Source: Gonium pectorale (taxonomy: Eukaryota; Chlorophyta; Chlorophyceae; Chlamydomonadales; Volvocaceae). Taken from it: DNA of 52,774 nucleotides. Both the position numbers and the translations under genes were made by a program. Below the pieces are notes generated by a model. It searched no databases and was not told the origin of the DNA. It saw only the letters and a list, made by a program, of their open reading frames with translations. Shown here one piece after another: positions 21,575 to 33,766 of this stretch; within the stretch, counting starts at the first letter, position 1, and every line of letters starts with the position of its first letter. The DNA lies in NCBI GenBank assembly GCA_001584585.1, contig LSYV01000005.1:3314454-3367227 (forward strand), given 5' to 3'.

Positions 21575-24500
21575 ATGCCTGCCACTGTTGCCACGCTCTT
21601 GCTGGCCTTAGCGGCTCTTTGTCAGGCTGCATACACCGAGCGAACAAGCCACTGCCCTGGGGATGGGGTCGCCGTCCCCGACGGGGCAACGCTTTGCACT
21701 CTGGGCGCGCTGGAGAGCTGCGAGGGACGCATCCTCAGCGGCCAAGTATGGCTGACTGGCTCACAAGATACATCTCCGTGGGACCTGGGCTCTGCTGGGG
21801 CTGCTGGCGGGTTGAGAATTGGTCCTGGTGAGTATTGCCGTCAAGGCCCTCTCGGGCGTTCCCGTTGCATTGAAAGTATTCATGGCTTGCTTGGATGCAG
21901 ATGCAAACGTGACGGGCTCCTGCCTCAGCATAAACATGGCCGAGGAGGACGGCCTCCAGCTCTCACCGGTGTCCTTGGACACCCTGCTGAGCCCCCCTTT
22001 TATAAGGCCAGTTGACGGGGCGCAACCGCAGTTGACTTTGCGGGATGTCGAGCTCAAAGTCAGCTGCGCGCTTCTGAAGGAATGGGAGTTCTTCCTCTGC
22101 GGAGTCCGGCTGCCCGGCCATACCCAGGTATATTGGTTGTGGGAGACCGCGGAGCAGGTGCGGGTTGCTGAGCAAGGTTGGCATTCGTGCTTGCAGATTA
22201 AGGGCGCGCGCGTGGACATCGTTAGCTGGTCAAGTCCTTTCACCTTCCTGGAGCGCGTCAGTATCACTTGCGACCCTGGTGCCGGGGTTTTCCGCCCGGC
22301 GTGTTCCATGGTCGTTGTGGACGATGTAGGAGACATCCTTCAGGCTTCCGCGGACCTGCAGGATCCTCTGTTGCCGCTGGTCCTAACTTTGTCTTCTGGC
22401 CTCGACTTTCGCGATTCTAACTGGCCAGTAGACGGGCTCCGAATTACAGCAAACGTGACGCTGAGCGCCACGCTGGGCAGCATGGTCCCCATCAGCTTCG
22501 GCTTGAGGACCGTGCTGTTCCAGGTGGACTCGAGGGAATCTTCCACGGCGTTCCTGTCGTTCCGGGGCTGTATCCTGCTGGACCTACCCCTGAGCTACCT
22601 GCCGCTGGACCACCCGCGGCGGCCGTTTGGCGTCCTCTCAACTGGACTGTGGCCTGTGTACAGGTCTGCAAAAATAAGCCCTTTGGGTATGTACTGGCAC
22701 GCTACCCTGAACACCTTCGGCTGTGTGCAGGGAGCAAGTCGCCATGGGGCTCTACAACTGCACGCTTATCCTCACTAAGGAGGAGTTTACGTTCTGGTCC
22801 TTCGTAAGTTCATGCTCTAAGATGCATGGCAATTGTGTACGGTGTGCTTTCCTACACGGCGATCAGGCAACAAAGCCGGTCTGAAACCCGCAGTGGCTGT
22901 CCATCCTGGTCTCTCCAATCCCCTCTGTACGGGACCTAGCCAGCTGGAGTTTTGCCAGCGGCGTACAGGTAATTCATCGGGTGTCGGTATGTATTTACCT
23001 AGTTTCCGTCAAGGGATTTGCATCAGGAGCAGACTGTCGGCAGGGGAGATGTGTTTTGGACCTCGTAGCCCGGGCATGGGGAGACCCGTAAAGCAGCTGC
23101 TGTTGCTCGTACTTTGTTACCGTTGCACGGTAACCCCACGCCCCAATGCCATATGCCGCCTACTTTCCATGGCTGCAGTTGGAGCCTTCGGGTGACGACT
23201 ACATCCAGCTTGCTAGCTACTTCGGGCGTTACACGACGCTCGTGGACGTTCGGTACCAGGTGTCAAACGAGTTGTTTAACACGCAGCAGCGCAACAACAT
23301 CCTTCAGATCACGGGTGATGCCCAGGTGCCACCCACGGCTGTCTATCAGGTCCGCGACAGCGGAGACTTGGCCAGCGCCCTATCGGTGGCAGCCTCATAT
23401 GCTGCACAGCAGTACGGCCAGTATATCATCCTGACAGAGAACCTGACGCTCCCCAGCACAGGCGATACCCCGGCAGACGCCATGGTCGTGACGTATTCAA
23501 CGACGATCACGACCTGGCCTTCCTCAGCCGTCGCCATCGACTTTCAGTTGAGGCAGGATGCGCTTTTGGTGGCAGCATCGGTCGCTTTGAAGGACATAGT
23601 GCTGCTGAATTTATCTCAGGGTCATCTGGGCGAGGACTTTGCCACCCTTACCACTGGGCTGTGGGCCTTCAACGTCAGTAACTGGTGAGTTATTACGGTG
23701 ATGGCATGTGCCTGGAGGAATACGGCCTATGGGGTTAGATTTGTGCCACGCTGCGCAAGGCACGGTCATGTGCAGCTCACAGAAGACGCGTTGGGCCCGT
23801 GCGCAAACGTTATTTCACAAGTATGTGGCCGTGTTCGCCGTTGCTTCAGGCGCGTCTTGGAACAGCAACGCATTGTGCTGGAGGGCGTGGCACTTGTGGT
23901 ATCGCAGCAGGAGGTAGATTACTACCTCGCTTCCACGGTGGAGTCCGACGGCCAGAGCGCAAACCGTTGGATAGCTGCTTTTAAGGTAGGGCGGAACCGA
24001 ATGTCTTCTAGTTGCATGGCTCGGGGATGAGTGGCGGGCTTGATCACACTCGAGTTTTGCAAGTGAGGTCGTTTGGTATAAAGTATTACGCCTGTCACCT
24101 ATAATCCCTGTTGGCAATCCTAGCCATCGATGGTGCCAGCTGCTGGGAAGATGACCACGCCGTTTACCACATGCTATCATGGGTGGGAAGCTGGATCTCG
24201 TAGGCGCAACCTGTCGTGGCCCTTTGGCCCGTAGGTGGAGAGGTACGACACAGTGAATCGCTCGTGGGTATACTACAGCACCCTCGCGACGCGGCGGTTT
24301 GCTGCTCAAAAGATCAACATCACAAGCACTGTGCCTGATGAGTTCGACTCCATCTCCCTGCCGATGTCCGGCGCCTCAGGTAAGCCGCGCATACGATCAT
24401 GCGCAAGCTGACCCTGTTCGTTGCTACCTGCATGATTGCTTCCGTGAGGATAAGTGCTAAAATGTACCGTTCTTTATTCTTGATGCAGGTGTGGGCATTG

Positions 24501-27500
24501 TGACGAGCTCTGATGCGGGTGGGTCCAGCGGCACCGATAAGCGCGACGTGCTCCTCTTCGCTCTCCTGGCCATCACCCTACCTACCGCCCTGGGTGCCGC
24601 GCTGCTGACGTTCGTGCTTCTCAAGCGCCGGCGCTTAAGCCAAATGTGCATGCGGGCAGATGCCCCAAGCGCAAAGCAGGGCAAGCAGGACAGCGTAGAC
24701 GCTTCAGACACCAACGGCGTGGACTGTGAAAGCGGAGAACGGAGCACAACGGTGAGGGGGGCGGACAAGGCGGTAACTGAAAACGAACGCTGATGCAGCG
24801 TCTCGCTGCATCAGTTCGCATAGTCATAGCATCTGCCCGTAGCGGCTAGCCGACGGTAAAAGGCTGTTGCTTGCGCCCTACATTCGCTTCGCTCCCCTTA
24901 ACGCCGTGGCCAGCTGTGCTTGGAGGCCGAACGAGCACTGCAGCAGTCTCGTCACGACATATAAGAGTTCCCTCGTTGGCCTCCTTGTAGGATATTGGTT
25001 GCTGCTTCCGGTTACCGTTGCGCCGGTCCAAGTTTGTGAACCCTCTTTTCGAGGAACCGGGTGTGGGCTCGCACGAGGTGGTGCTCACTGAGGTGCTTGG
25101 GCCGCGCCGCCTGGCGCCGATTCATGACGGCCCAGGGGTTGGGCTGCTCGGCTCGGGCGAAATTACTACCCCTACCACAGCCGGCAGTGGTGGCCGCGAC
25201 CCGTGGGTCGATGCGGCTTCCGCATGCGCGCTTGCTGTGGACGCCGGTACCGCAGAGCTGGAAGGCGTTGTCCCGGAGGCTCCGGGCTCCATCGTACCCT
25301 TCAATGGAAGCAGCCAGCAGCCGTGGAACCTCGAGCAGGCTGCATCAACTTCGCTGCAGCTGCTCAGCTCAGGAACCGGCGCAGCAGCCAGAGGAACCAT
25401 CTCGCGGATAATGCCGGCATCTGGGTCGCAGATTGGGAGCCGCGAGGGCGGGCTTGCCAGCACTGACGGCAGGGCCGGCATGGCCACGGTGCAGCTGCTG
25501 CCCTTGCTGCCGCCCGATTGGGCGGCAGGAGCTGAGCTTGCGGGTCTCGCGGCCGCAGCGGCAGCCGACGGGGATGGGGAGTACGGAGAACGGAGATCGT
25601 CTCCCCCGATGTTGGCGACCGGCGCTTCGAGGAGCAGCGTAGCTGCGGACCGGCAGTCAGCTGGCGAAGTGTCAGAGCCGCAGCAGGCTGCTATGAATCC
25701 GCAGCTCCACATGCAGCGCTTGGAGAAGTTGCGGCGCGAGATTGGGGACCGTCACCTCGAGGTTCACCACAGCCTGGGCTGGGGCGGCTGTGCCGTAGTG
25801 TACAAGGGTAAGCGGCTGGAGTGTCCGTAAGATCATATCAGTGCATTTCAGACTGTACGGGGAGTCGCCGTCACAGATGTGCACAAGGTCGCCGCGTCTG
25901 GACCAATCTTGTCTTTTCCTCTGAACCCCTGCCAGGCACATGGAAGGGCCTCCAAGTAGCAGTGAAGACGTTGCTGGTGCAGGGAGACAGCAAGCAGAGC
26001 CGCCAGTTCCTAACGGAAGCGGCTATCTCGGCAAGGTGCGGGGTTGCGACTGCTCTGCTTCGACATGAATGACCGTCTGCTCTGCTTCGACATGAATGAC
26101 CTCTTACTAGCTGCGATAATGGGCCATCCGTCCATTGTCCGGCGCTGCCGTCCCATTGGTACCAGACAAATGTTCCTCTGTCAGGGCCTGACTTGCGCTG
26201 GAGGCTCCGTCCATTGTCTGTCGCCCAACCGTCCGCAACTGCTGTCCTTCTTTCCCTCTTCTGCACTGCAGCCTTCAGCATACCAACATTGTGACTACGT
26301 ACCTGTACGAGCTGCGGCCCTTGGATGAAGTGGACATACGGCAGGGCAGCAGCAACGCAGAGCTGCAGCTGCACTCGTCCGAGGGGTCACGCGGCAGCGA
26401 CACCCCTTCCGTGTTGGAGCCTAGGAGCTGCTGGAAGCTGTACATCGTGCAGGAGTACTGTGAGCTGGTGAGTTGTAGCAGTCTTCGAAACGAAGCCTTG
26501 CCGGTCTTTTGTCTCGCGTGGGGGGTAGAAGCGTCCCTGACCACAGGCGGCCCGGAACCTGCGCCAACTCAATTGGCATCCCCAGGCATTGGCACATGTA
26601 CGTATCGGCAGCTGAAACCTTACTAGAGAAAACCAGGAATGTTGTGCAGTGTTGCTTGTGCCTTCTTGCTTGCGCTGAGCTTGTGCGCCATATCCCTTCC
26701 TTGCAGGGTACCCTCAAGGCGGCTATCGACCAAGGGTACTTCAAGGGAAAGGGAGGCGGCAGACAACCCAATCTGGTGGGTTCTGAGTGAAAGGGTCTGC
26801 GTGCATGTTAAGTGTCATGCGATCCGTGCATGTATAAGCAACAATGTATATTACATCAGGTCAGCTTTGGGCTGGGCACCAAGGAGCATGCCGTGTGGTA
26901 GGAGCGTTCCTTTCCTTTTATGTTCCATTCGTGCATGCAGTTTGCTGCAACTGATTGGTAACGGAAATCCTGCATCCAAAGCGAAGTAAAACTGCCTTCC
27001 CAAAGTTTGCCCACTGGCTCCTAACTACGGTACAACATGGAGTAGGGGCACTCTAGTTCGATGATAGATAGCAGGTCACATCTGCAACCAGGGGGTTAAC
27101 ACGGTAGCGCACTTGTTGCGGATGTACACACAGACGGACAGACGGACCCAGGTGACATGGGGCCATCCCCGGGGACTCTGCCCCCTCAAGCCCCTTCGCT
27201 CCCTGATTATGCTCCGTGATGAGGTAGTGTGGCGCTACTCAGTTACGCGACGTATTGTAACCTCCAGGCGTTCCTGTTGACTGTGGCGACGGACATTGCG
27301 CTGGGCCTGGTGCACGTGCACTCGAAGGATGTGGTCCACGGCGACATCACCGTCAGCAACGTCCTCCTCCAGACTGCGCAGAGCCGGCCTCACGGCTGCA
27401 TCGCGAAGCTCGCCGGTAGGTGTCTCAAGTATTGTGTGTACTTGCTAGGCAGCCGTACGGCAAAGCCCGTCGCTGCCTGGTGCACAAGGGTCGTGATGTT

Positions 27501-28157
27501 AGTGCTTTGCCCCTGCCATAGGCTATCACTTAGCCAAGCACGCCTGTGTGGGCTTGTTTGCCCTGGCTTGAGCGGGTTGTCCGTCGACCGCGTAAAGTGG
27601 GCTTCCGTTCCTTACCATGCCTTATGCGCTTAGCTGCCCTCATTGGGAACATCGGGATCTCTTTACTTTGCTAATGCTTGTGATGTCCCACGACCACAGA
27701 CTTTGGACTGAGCATCAAGCTTGACCACGGGCACTCGCACCACTCGCACATGTACGGCGGCACGCCGCACTACATGGCGCCGGAGCGCTCACGCGGTGTG
27801 CTGGCGAAGCCCTGCGACATATATTCGCTCGGCGTGTGTCTGTGGGAGCTGTACTGCGGCACGCCGCCCTGGCGCCGCCACGCGGCCGGCGCGCATAATG
27901 CGCGCTACGGCGGCGAGGGTGGCGATAGCTACGGCAGCAGCATGGACACCGGGAGCCATGGACAGCTGCCGTGGGTTGATGCACAGCCGCACGACGGCGA
28001 CGGCCTGAACGACATGGACTCGTTATGCTTCCCGCGGAGCTGCCCGCACGAGTATGCGACGCTGGTCCGGTCCTGTCTGTCGTCGGATCCGTGCGCGCGA
28101 CCAACGGCCGCAGGCCTGGCGGCCGCTCTGCAGGCCCTTCAACGGCGTTACTCATAG
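21575..28157 (+). CDS. Receptor-like protein kinase (TKL type), 1285 aa, 14 exons
   Basis: Exons: 21575-21827, 21901-22127, 22197-22663, 22731-22803, 23179-23684, 23850-23985, 24235-24379, 24489-24751, 24991-25807, 25936-26035, 26272-26467, 26707-26775, 27268-27415 and 27700-28157. All joins are GT-AG, in frame, total 1286 codons. The start of exon 9 is the least certain. Residues 1-19 (MPATVATLLLALAALCQAA) are a signal peptide; about 20-620 form an ectodomain with scattered Cys and N-x-S/T sites that I cannot assign to a family. Residues about 623-647 are a transmembrane helix followed by KRRR. A low-complexity region leads to the kinase domain: glycine loop GWGGCAVVYK (about 952-962), VAVK Lys 973, helix C Glu 990, catalytic HGD with Asp 1110, Asn in VSNVLL, DFG 1134, and APE ending at 1162. 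All catalytic residues are present; Arg of HRD is Gly, as I recall for many algal TKL kinases. Ligand and targets unknown. Confidence 0.85.
26051..26100. repeat. 23-bp exact duplication in a receptor-kinase intron
   Basis: TGCTCTGCTTCGACATGAATGAC occurs at 26051-26073 and again at 26078-26100, separated by four bases, within the intron 26036-26271. Confidence 0.9.
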
Positions 28158-29329
28158 CGCGATTTAGAGCTGGTACATGAGGCGAGGTGGTTCTTAAGTG
28201 GCGCTCAGGCACTGCCGCAGCGGCAGGGGCCGGCGTCGCCGGGGGGGTGCCACCTCCGTGGGCGATGGCGCGATTGCCGTACGGGTCCAGGCGTGACAGA
28301 CGCTGTTGTGTCATAAGGGGCCGGGCGCGGGTTTGCTAGTGGCTGGCCATCCCACCGCGCGTTGAGGAGACGTATGGTTGAGGAGGTTGCTGACAAGAAA
28401 GCTGCTTCGGACTGGCTTGATGTACTTCTGTGTGCTTTTATGTGTCGACGAGCAATAATTGGACTAGGAACTGGTGGCGGCACGAGCTGTATGCGCTAAC
28501 TGAAGGATTGGTGAGGGCGGCTGCATTTGCTTACTCCGTTGGCGTTTGTGCTTGGTAGGTGCCCACTGCCAACGCTCCAGAAAGCCATCTACTCCACCAT
28601 ATCTGCAGTTTGGGAGGGATGGACTAGCTTTTGCGGGACGTGATGTCCATCCTGCATAAGGACTTTCTGGAAGGCTCAGCTGAAGGGCAAAGTGCGCCCT
28701 AGCAACTGGTTGCCGACGCTGGGGCGCCCCTCGATACAGGGAGTTTTCGTGCAGTTGCAACAGCGTGTAGCTAATCTGAGGCGGCAGGCCTCCCTGTACT
28801 GTCATGGTCGCGAGAACCAACGAATGAACGCTTAGGTGCCGAGGCTGCGTGATAGTGGACCAATGGGGAACGGGGTTCGGCCTGTGCGTTTAGTATTGGT
28901 GTGGAATTCCTGGTGCATGGTATGATTGGTAGAATTGCGTCTGTTAATGCTGGGCTTGGGAACTGGCAATGCACTGCTCTTGGGAGTTGGTTTTCCATGT
29001 GGCTGTCGGTGGGTGTCGGTGGGATGCACTATACTCGCCCCCTATATGCCTTGGGGCCCTCTGCACGACCATCTGCACCACCACTTTGCCTCGGGGGGTT
29101 TGGCAACCGTTCGTAGTTGCGGGGTCCGGCTCCTTTCCACCACCCGATTTTGGGAGGTTTACCGAGGTTTATGGCACCTTGTCCCAGCGGATGCGCAGGC
29201 GGCGCAGGGGATGATTTCGAAGCGAACTTTCGAGGGCTCACTGGCACGTGTTTTTGCCCTCATCCGTATGCATGCGTCACAGCATGAGCCATTATTGTAT
29301 CAGGTGTTGGGGAACGTTTTCTCCTCCTC
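28158..29329. other. 3' flank of the receptor kinase; no further gene seen
   Basis: This must hold the 3' UTR of the receptor kinase. No coding structure or recognisable repeat was found on either strand. Confidence 0.4.
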
Positions 29330-29915
29330 TCCCCAATCTCGAATCTACTCCCTCTCTTTCCACGTCCGCTCGTGTCCGCCCAGTCCTCCGCAGTCCGAAA
29401 TGCGTGCCCTTCGCGCCACGCCATCTGTCCCAGTCAGCCATCAGCTTGGCCGCCTCCTCTTCCTCGTCCCCGGGGTCCGTCACCGCCGCATCCTGCATCT
29501 GGTCCCGCTGCTCGCCGGGCAGGCTGCCTCCCGTCACGGTGCGCAGCTCCTCGTCAAACACGGGCTGCCGTGCGCGCGTGTCGCCACGGGCCTGGGGCCC
29601 GCCCGAACCACGCACGGAGCTCAATTAGCTCATAGGCAAGGGCCAAACCCATGCTGAGCTGAGCCCCGTCATGAACCTTATTGGCCACCAGGGTGCAGAC
29701 CCTGTCCACGCCGGCGGCGCCTGCCTGCTGCTGCCCGGGTTGCAAAGCCGCAGAACGCCAGAACCACCTCCTGCGGTCGTCCGCCTTCCGCGTGGCAGCG
29801 GCGGCGATCAAAAAAGCTCGGCTGCCGGGGGCGGTCATGGCCGCTGGCACGTGCCATGTGGGCAGCCTCTGAAGGCGGCTGGCCGTGAGCGCCCCCTCGC
29901 AGGCGGCGTCGGGCC
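29330..29915 (-). other. Possible decayed coding sequence
   Basis: Minus-strand sequence shows codon-like composition in two adjoining frames: an upstream part including ALQPGQQQAGAAGVDRVCTL and MGLALAYELIELRAW, and a downstream acidic part including TDPGDEEEEAAKLMADWDRW. They meet near 29560 without an evident intron, so a frameshift would be needed to join them. No family recognised; it could be a retroelement or host-gene remnant, or chance. Confidence 0.25.
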
Positions 29916-30214
29916 GCACCTGCCCAAAACGCAATGACCAAATCGCAATGACTACCAACCACGCATTTGCACCAGCGCTGCGTCCTGTACGGTCGCACAG
30001 TCGTACAGACTCACGGACGTCAGCCGGGACGGGCCCTGTACTGGTCAAGTGACGACCGCCGCGTGTGCTGAGGTGCGTGAGGCAGCGCAGGCGGGAGCCC
30101 AGTTGGTGCAGGTGGAAGGTCGGTGAGCAGGGGAAAGTCCGTGATGGTGAGGCGCTGGAGGGCTGTCCATGGGCCTGGAACACGATCAATCCATGGTCAT
30201 AAAAGAGGAATATG

Positions 30215-30793
30215 TACAGAGGGAGCCCGCCTCTACGTCCATACACACCCGAAGGCGCGACGTTTCCCGGTGGGTATAGAGCAAGACGTGTGACGTTCGT
30301 CACCCTGGTCAACTTGCCCCTTTGTAGACATGCGGTCATCGCACCAGCCAAGGAAGCCCAGTGCCGTAGCCATCACTTGTTTGTGGCGTAGGGCGAGGTG
30401 GCGTAGGGCGCAAAACAGCAAACAACTGACCCGTGGGACGGTGCATTGCGATGTTTGCTGGGCCTCCCCGGGTTCACTAACCGCTGCACGCTGGCCGCGA
30501 ATGCTACCACTAAAGCAATTAACGTCACAACGCAGCGCGCACGGGGCCTTCCACCACCGCACATTTCACAACATGTCACCAGGTAACTTCGCCGCTGGCC
30601 CGAACCGCGAGGGCCCGTCTGCTCGTCTCCCGTGCTCGCCCGCCTGGCCTTGTACGGCCTGTATGACCGTAGAGGTGGCTTATCATGCCTTGTTTCGTTT
30701 CTTGCATGATTTTGCGGTGTGAAAAAAAAGAACCAGAAACGGGGAAGGCAGCCTCTACGGACATGCACACCCGAGGGTGTGATGTTTCCAGCA
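30215..30793. repeat. Two diverged copies of an unnamed interspersed repeat
   Basis: About 55 bp near 30226-30280 and near 30747-30801 align in direct orientation with roughly three quarters identity (shared core GCCTCTACG, CACACCCGA, GTTTCC). On the minus strand both copies can be read as G-N-[VI]-x-P-S-G-V-x-x-R-R-G, so the substitutions leave a similar short peptide; they may be pieces of a decayed mobile element. Confidence 0.4.
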
Positions 30794-30843
30794 GGGCGCC
30801 GAGTACAGGGCATGGCGGGCGAGGTATACGAGCAGACGGTGTG

Positions 30844-30889
30844 TGGCTTCTTGCAGCAGTAGGCGTGTATTGGCTTCTTGCAGCAGTAG
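30844..30889. repeat. 19-bp duplication containing a splice acceptor
   Basis: TGGCTTCTTGCAGCAGTAG occurs exactly at 30844-30862 and 30871-30889. Each copy carries a TTCTTGCAG acceptor, just upstream of the hemerythrin-like remnant. Confidence 0.85.
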
Positions 30890-30893
30890 ATGA

Positions 30894-31996
30894 CGGCGTT
30901 GCACCCTTGGTCTCATTGACGCTCTGCGGCCCGCCTACCAGCAGGTCAACAACATGATCATTGAGAAGGACGGCGACGCTGCCTTCACTGCCAAGCTGGA
31001 CAAGGCCATGAAGGTGCGTGGTTGGTAGACGGAAGTTGGCAGTCGGGTGCTGTAGGTTTCCTTCGGGTACGGTGGGGTATGAAGGGCGTGCAGGTGGGCA
31101 AGTGGCAGGGGATGCATTGCATCGCGCGAATGCGGTTGCGTTGGTCAAGTACAGTGACCATGCAGCAAGCGCTGCGGAGCTACCGCAGATGGTAATATGC
31201 CATGCCAGGTGGGACTGCAAGCAGGAAGGGCCCTACGAAGGACTGCAGAGCGACATACGGTACATGCCCCCACACCGCGCTGTCGCAACACCGCCGCACC
31301 TCATCGCCAGCCGCAACAACAGCTGCAGCGAATGTCGTTCTTCTCCGGGCTCGCCTGATGTCATTGTGAACTCTGTGATAGATCCTCTGCTCAGGTGTCC
31401 GGACCCGCCCTACGCACCCGGCTAACTCCTGTCATGGCGTCTGCCGTCCTTGGACACTTACCGTGCCCAGCAGGTGCTGACGACGAGGAGGGCAAGTTTT
31501 GGCCCAGCTTTGAGGCGCTGCCGGGCGTGGACGCCGACCTGCTCAGCTACCTGGGCAGCAAGTTCGAGAGCGCCAAGGCACACGCCGTCACCCGGTGAGT
31601 AGTGTGGGCGTGTGCCGTGTGGGGGCGTGCGGACTTGCCGGAAGCCATTGCAGGGATGCCGACAGCGGGTGTCTCACGATGAGGCTTTCATCACTGCACG
31701 GGTGGCGCCGTGCAGATCAGCTGTACATGGGTCTTGCAGGGGCTGGCAGCAGGCGTGTGTGGCGGTCTTGCATCCTGTGCAAATACTGTTTGGCGATCAG
31801 CGCATCTGCTCGGGCAACCCAGCTACCGCACTGACGCGTCGCTGTCCACCGTGTGCCGGTCGTGCCCCCTGACCTCAGGCCGCACCCATGGGCCCCCAAC
31901 AAGCCGCCGCTCAACGTGGTCGCCAACATGGCCACCGCGCCGCTGGACGGCCTGGCCGACATGTGGCGCTTCGCCGGCAACCCGCCCCAGGTGTAA
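30894..31996 (+). pseudogene. Remnant of a hemerythrin (HHE) cation-binding domain gene
   Basis: Three pieces are visible. 30894-31013 includes IDALRPAYQQVNNMIIEKDG and ends at a GTGCGT donor. 31474-31594 includes DDEEGKFWPSFEALPG and KFESAKAHAVTR. 31879-31996 includes PHPWAPNKPPLN and stops at TAA. The last two join through a GT-AG intron to give AVTRPHPWAPNKPP, matching the FExAKxxAPTRPHPxAPxxPP ending I know from HHE-domain proteins, whose helical bundle binds two irons. The first piece ends in phase 0 but the second starts in phase 1, so an exon is missing between them, and the N-terminal His motif was not found: an in-frame stop (30891-30893) lies just before the first piece. I read it as a decayed gene. 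An intact gene with very small unseen exons is the alternative. Confidence 0.5.
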
Positions 31997-32182
31997 GGGC
32001 TAAGGAGGCGAAGGGCCGGCAGCTTGCGAGGAGCCGGGGGGAGGCGTGCCTTTTGACGTATTTCAAGTAGCTTTCTGCGCGAGGACGGGGCAGCGGCGGC
32101 GTGCAGGACATGCGCTGGGTTGATGTAGATTTGATCTGGATTGTGGTGGGCGCGACAGTGGCTGCGCACTGGAGCATGAGGT

Positions 32183-32214
32183 CTGCTAACCGAGCCTAGC
32201 TGCTAACCGAGCCT
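32183..32214. repeat. 15-bp duplication at the LINE remnant's left side
   Basis: CTGCTAACCGAGCCT occurs at 32183-32197 and 32200-32214, immediately before the frame of the retrotransposon remnant. Confidence 0.85.
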
Positions 32215-32216
32215 GC

Positions 32217-32675
32217 GGGCGGCCGCGAGATGAGCGTGTGTGTAGGCTGTGTGATGCCGGAGAGGTGGAAGACGAGCAGCATGTGTTGATGAGATGTCCC
32301 GCATATACACCGTGCAGGGACGAGGCTAGCAGTATGCGTGAGCCGATGGTGTCCCCGGATCAGGCCAAGCTGGCCTCTTTGTTCTCTTCTATATGGAACC
32401 TTTCAGTTCTGGTTATGCCCACCCTTGGGCCTCCGGCTCGTATGGGTTTGTTCCTTGTAGGTAGCGCGCCTTCAACGTGTAACACACAACAACAAAGAGG
32501 TACCGTATGGCGAGAGCGTCGGATCGTAGGTGCACCAGTGTACGGCACATACTTGAAGGCAAGGGGTGCTCACTCCCGTGCAGTTGCAGTTGCAGCAAGA
32601 CGAGACTGTGCTGTACGTGGGCGTGCAGTGCGCAGCGTGCCCGTTTGCCGAGCGGCGGCGTGTGGAGTATCGTAG
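32217..32675 (+). mobile_element. 3' remnant of a LINE-type non-LTR retrotransposon
   Basis: The frame contains CRLCDAGEVEDEQHVLMRC followed by PAY. This is the C-x2-C-x9-H-x4-C knuckle found at the C terminus of LINE reverse-transcriptase polyproteins (typically C-x2-C-x(7-10)-H-x(4)-C then PxY). The reverse transcriptase domain itself is absent upstream, so the copy is truncated at its 5' end, as is usual for LINE insertions. The frame past about 32460 may no longer be true coding sequence. No poly(A) tail or clear target duplication was identified. Confidence 0.65.
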
Positions 32676-33766
32676 CGGCAAGGCCAACGTTACATCGACA
32701 TTCGACAATGCCCAAAAATAGCACAGCGTGTCGCTACGACAGGACCGGGCGCATCCGCAACAAAACCCCTTCCGCGCAGGTCGCACAGGCACGGCAATAA
32801 ACACAGTCACAGCCGACGTTGCGATGTGGGTGTGGACGAAAGGAACGCAGAAATCGCGCATGACACACCTACTGTCAATTGTCAAAGTACAACGCGGACT
32901 ACACTCTTTGTGGTGGAAGTGTCTCAAACCATGCTTGTTGAGGTGGACGTGTCTCAAGTCAGTTCCAAAGCCAGGACAGTGCTCGTGCACGTTGCTCACG
33001 CTGGCACGCACATATAACCTACAGCAAGGCCGCGGACAACTGCACCAAGTGCACCGCTAGGGCTCCGCAATGGGATGTAGAGGAATAAATAAGCATGTAG
33101 AGCGTCCGGTAGAATCATCCGCCCCATCCGAAGCATGCTCCTACGGGCGGCGGGAGCTTAGCCGCACGCCGGCACGTTAAGTTTGGATACAAGGGTTCGG
33201 AGGCGCCGCAAGCCGCCCATGTTCTTCGTGATAAGCGGAAGGCGCAAAGCGCTCCGGCCTGATCGGTTTACTTTATTTGCCTGGCCCCACAGTGCAGCCA
33301 CCAGGCAACGGGACGCAACTCGTCCACGATATTGGAGGTGTTCAGTTGCACCATTCGCATGGGTGTCAACGCCACGCGGGGCAGCCGACGTCAGGCCAGG
33401 AAGTCGCAACACGGAGGCCAACACGGCCAGAATAGTTATTGCGCACGAGACCTCTTCACAACCAAGGGAAGAACCCGCGCTCCCCATCTTGACGCTGGTA
33501 GCGTTTTGACTTGGTCACCATCCGTTGAGCGCTGCCCTCAAGTCAAAGCCATGGTGCCAACCTGTGCAGACCTCTGTCTCCACAACCCGCTTGCCACGAC
33601 CCCCCCCCCAACCCCCGTTATTCTCGCTTTTACCATTTCTAGGTCCGGTTCTGCCGGTCCTTCCTGATCTCGACCGGCGTCCCTCTGCCTTCCGAGCCTC
33701 TTGCGTGGGTGCGCGGACGCACGTTTGGCAATCCTCAATCAGACCCAGTGAGCCGCTCGGCTACCC
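32676..33766. other. LINE 3' flank and the channel gene's 3' UTR region
   Basis: The left part is probably retroelement 3' sequence; the right part should be the 3' UTR of the minus-strand channel gene that stops at 33767. Between 33000 and 33767 I see no TGTAA word in the channel's orientation. The nearest one I noticed lies at about 32690-32694, inside the retroelement region and about 1.1 kb beyond the stop. Confidence 0.4.

Noticed and set aside
31992..31996. TGTAA word as a polyadenylation signal of the hemerythrin-like remnant
   Set aside because: It overlaps the stop codon, whereas the algal signal normally lies well inside the 3' UTR.
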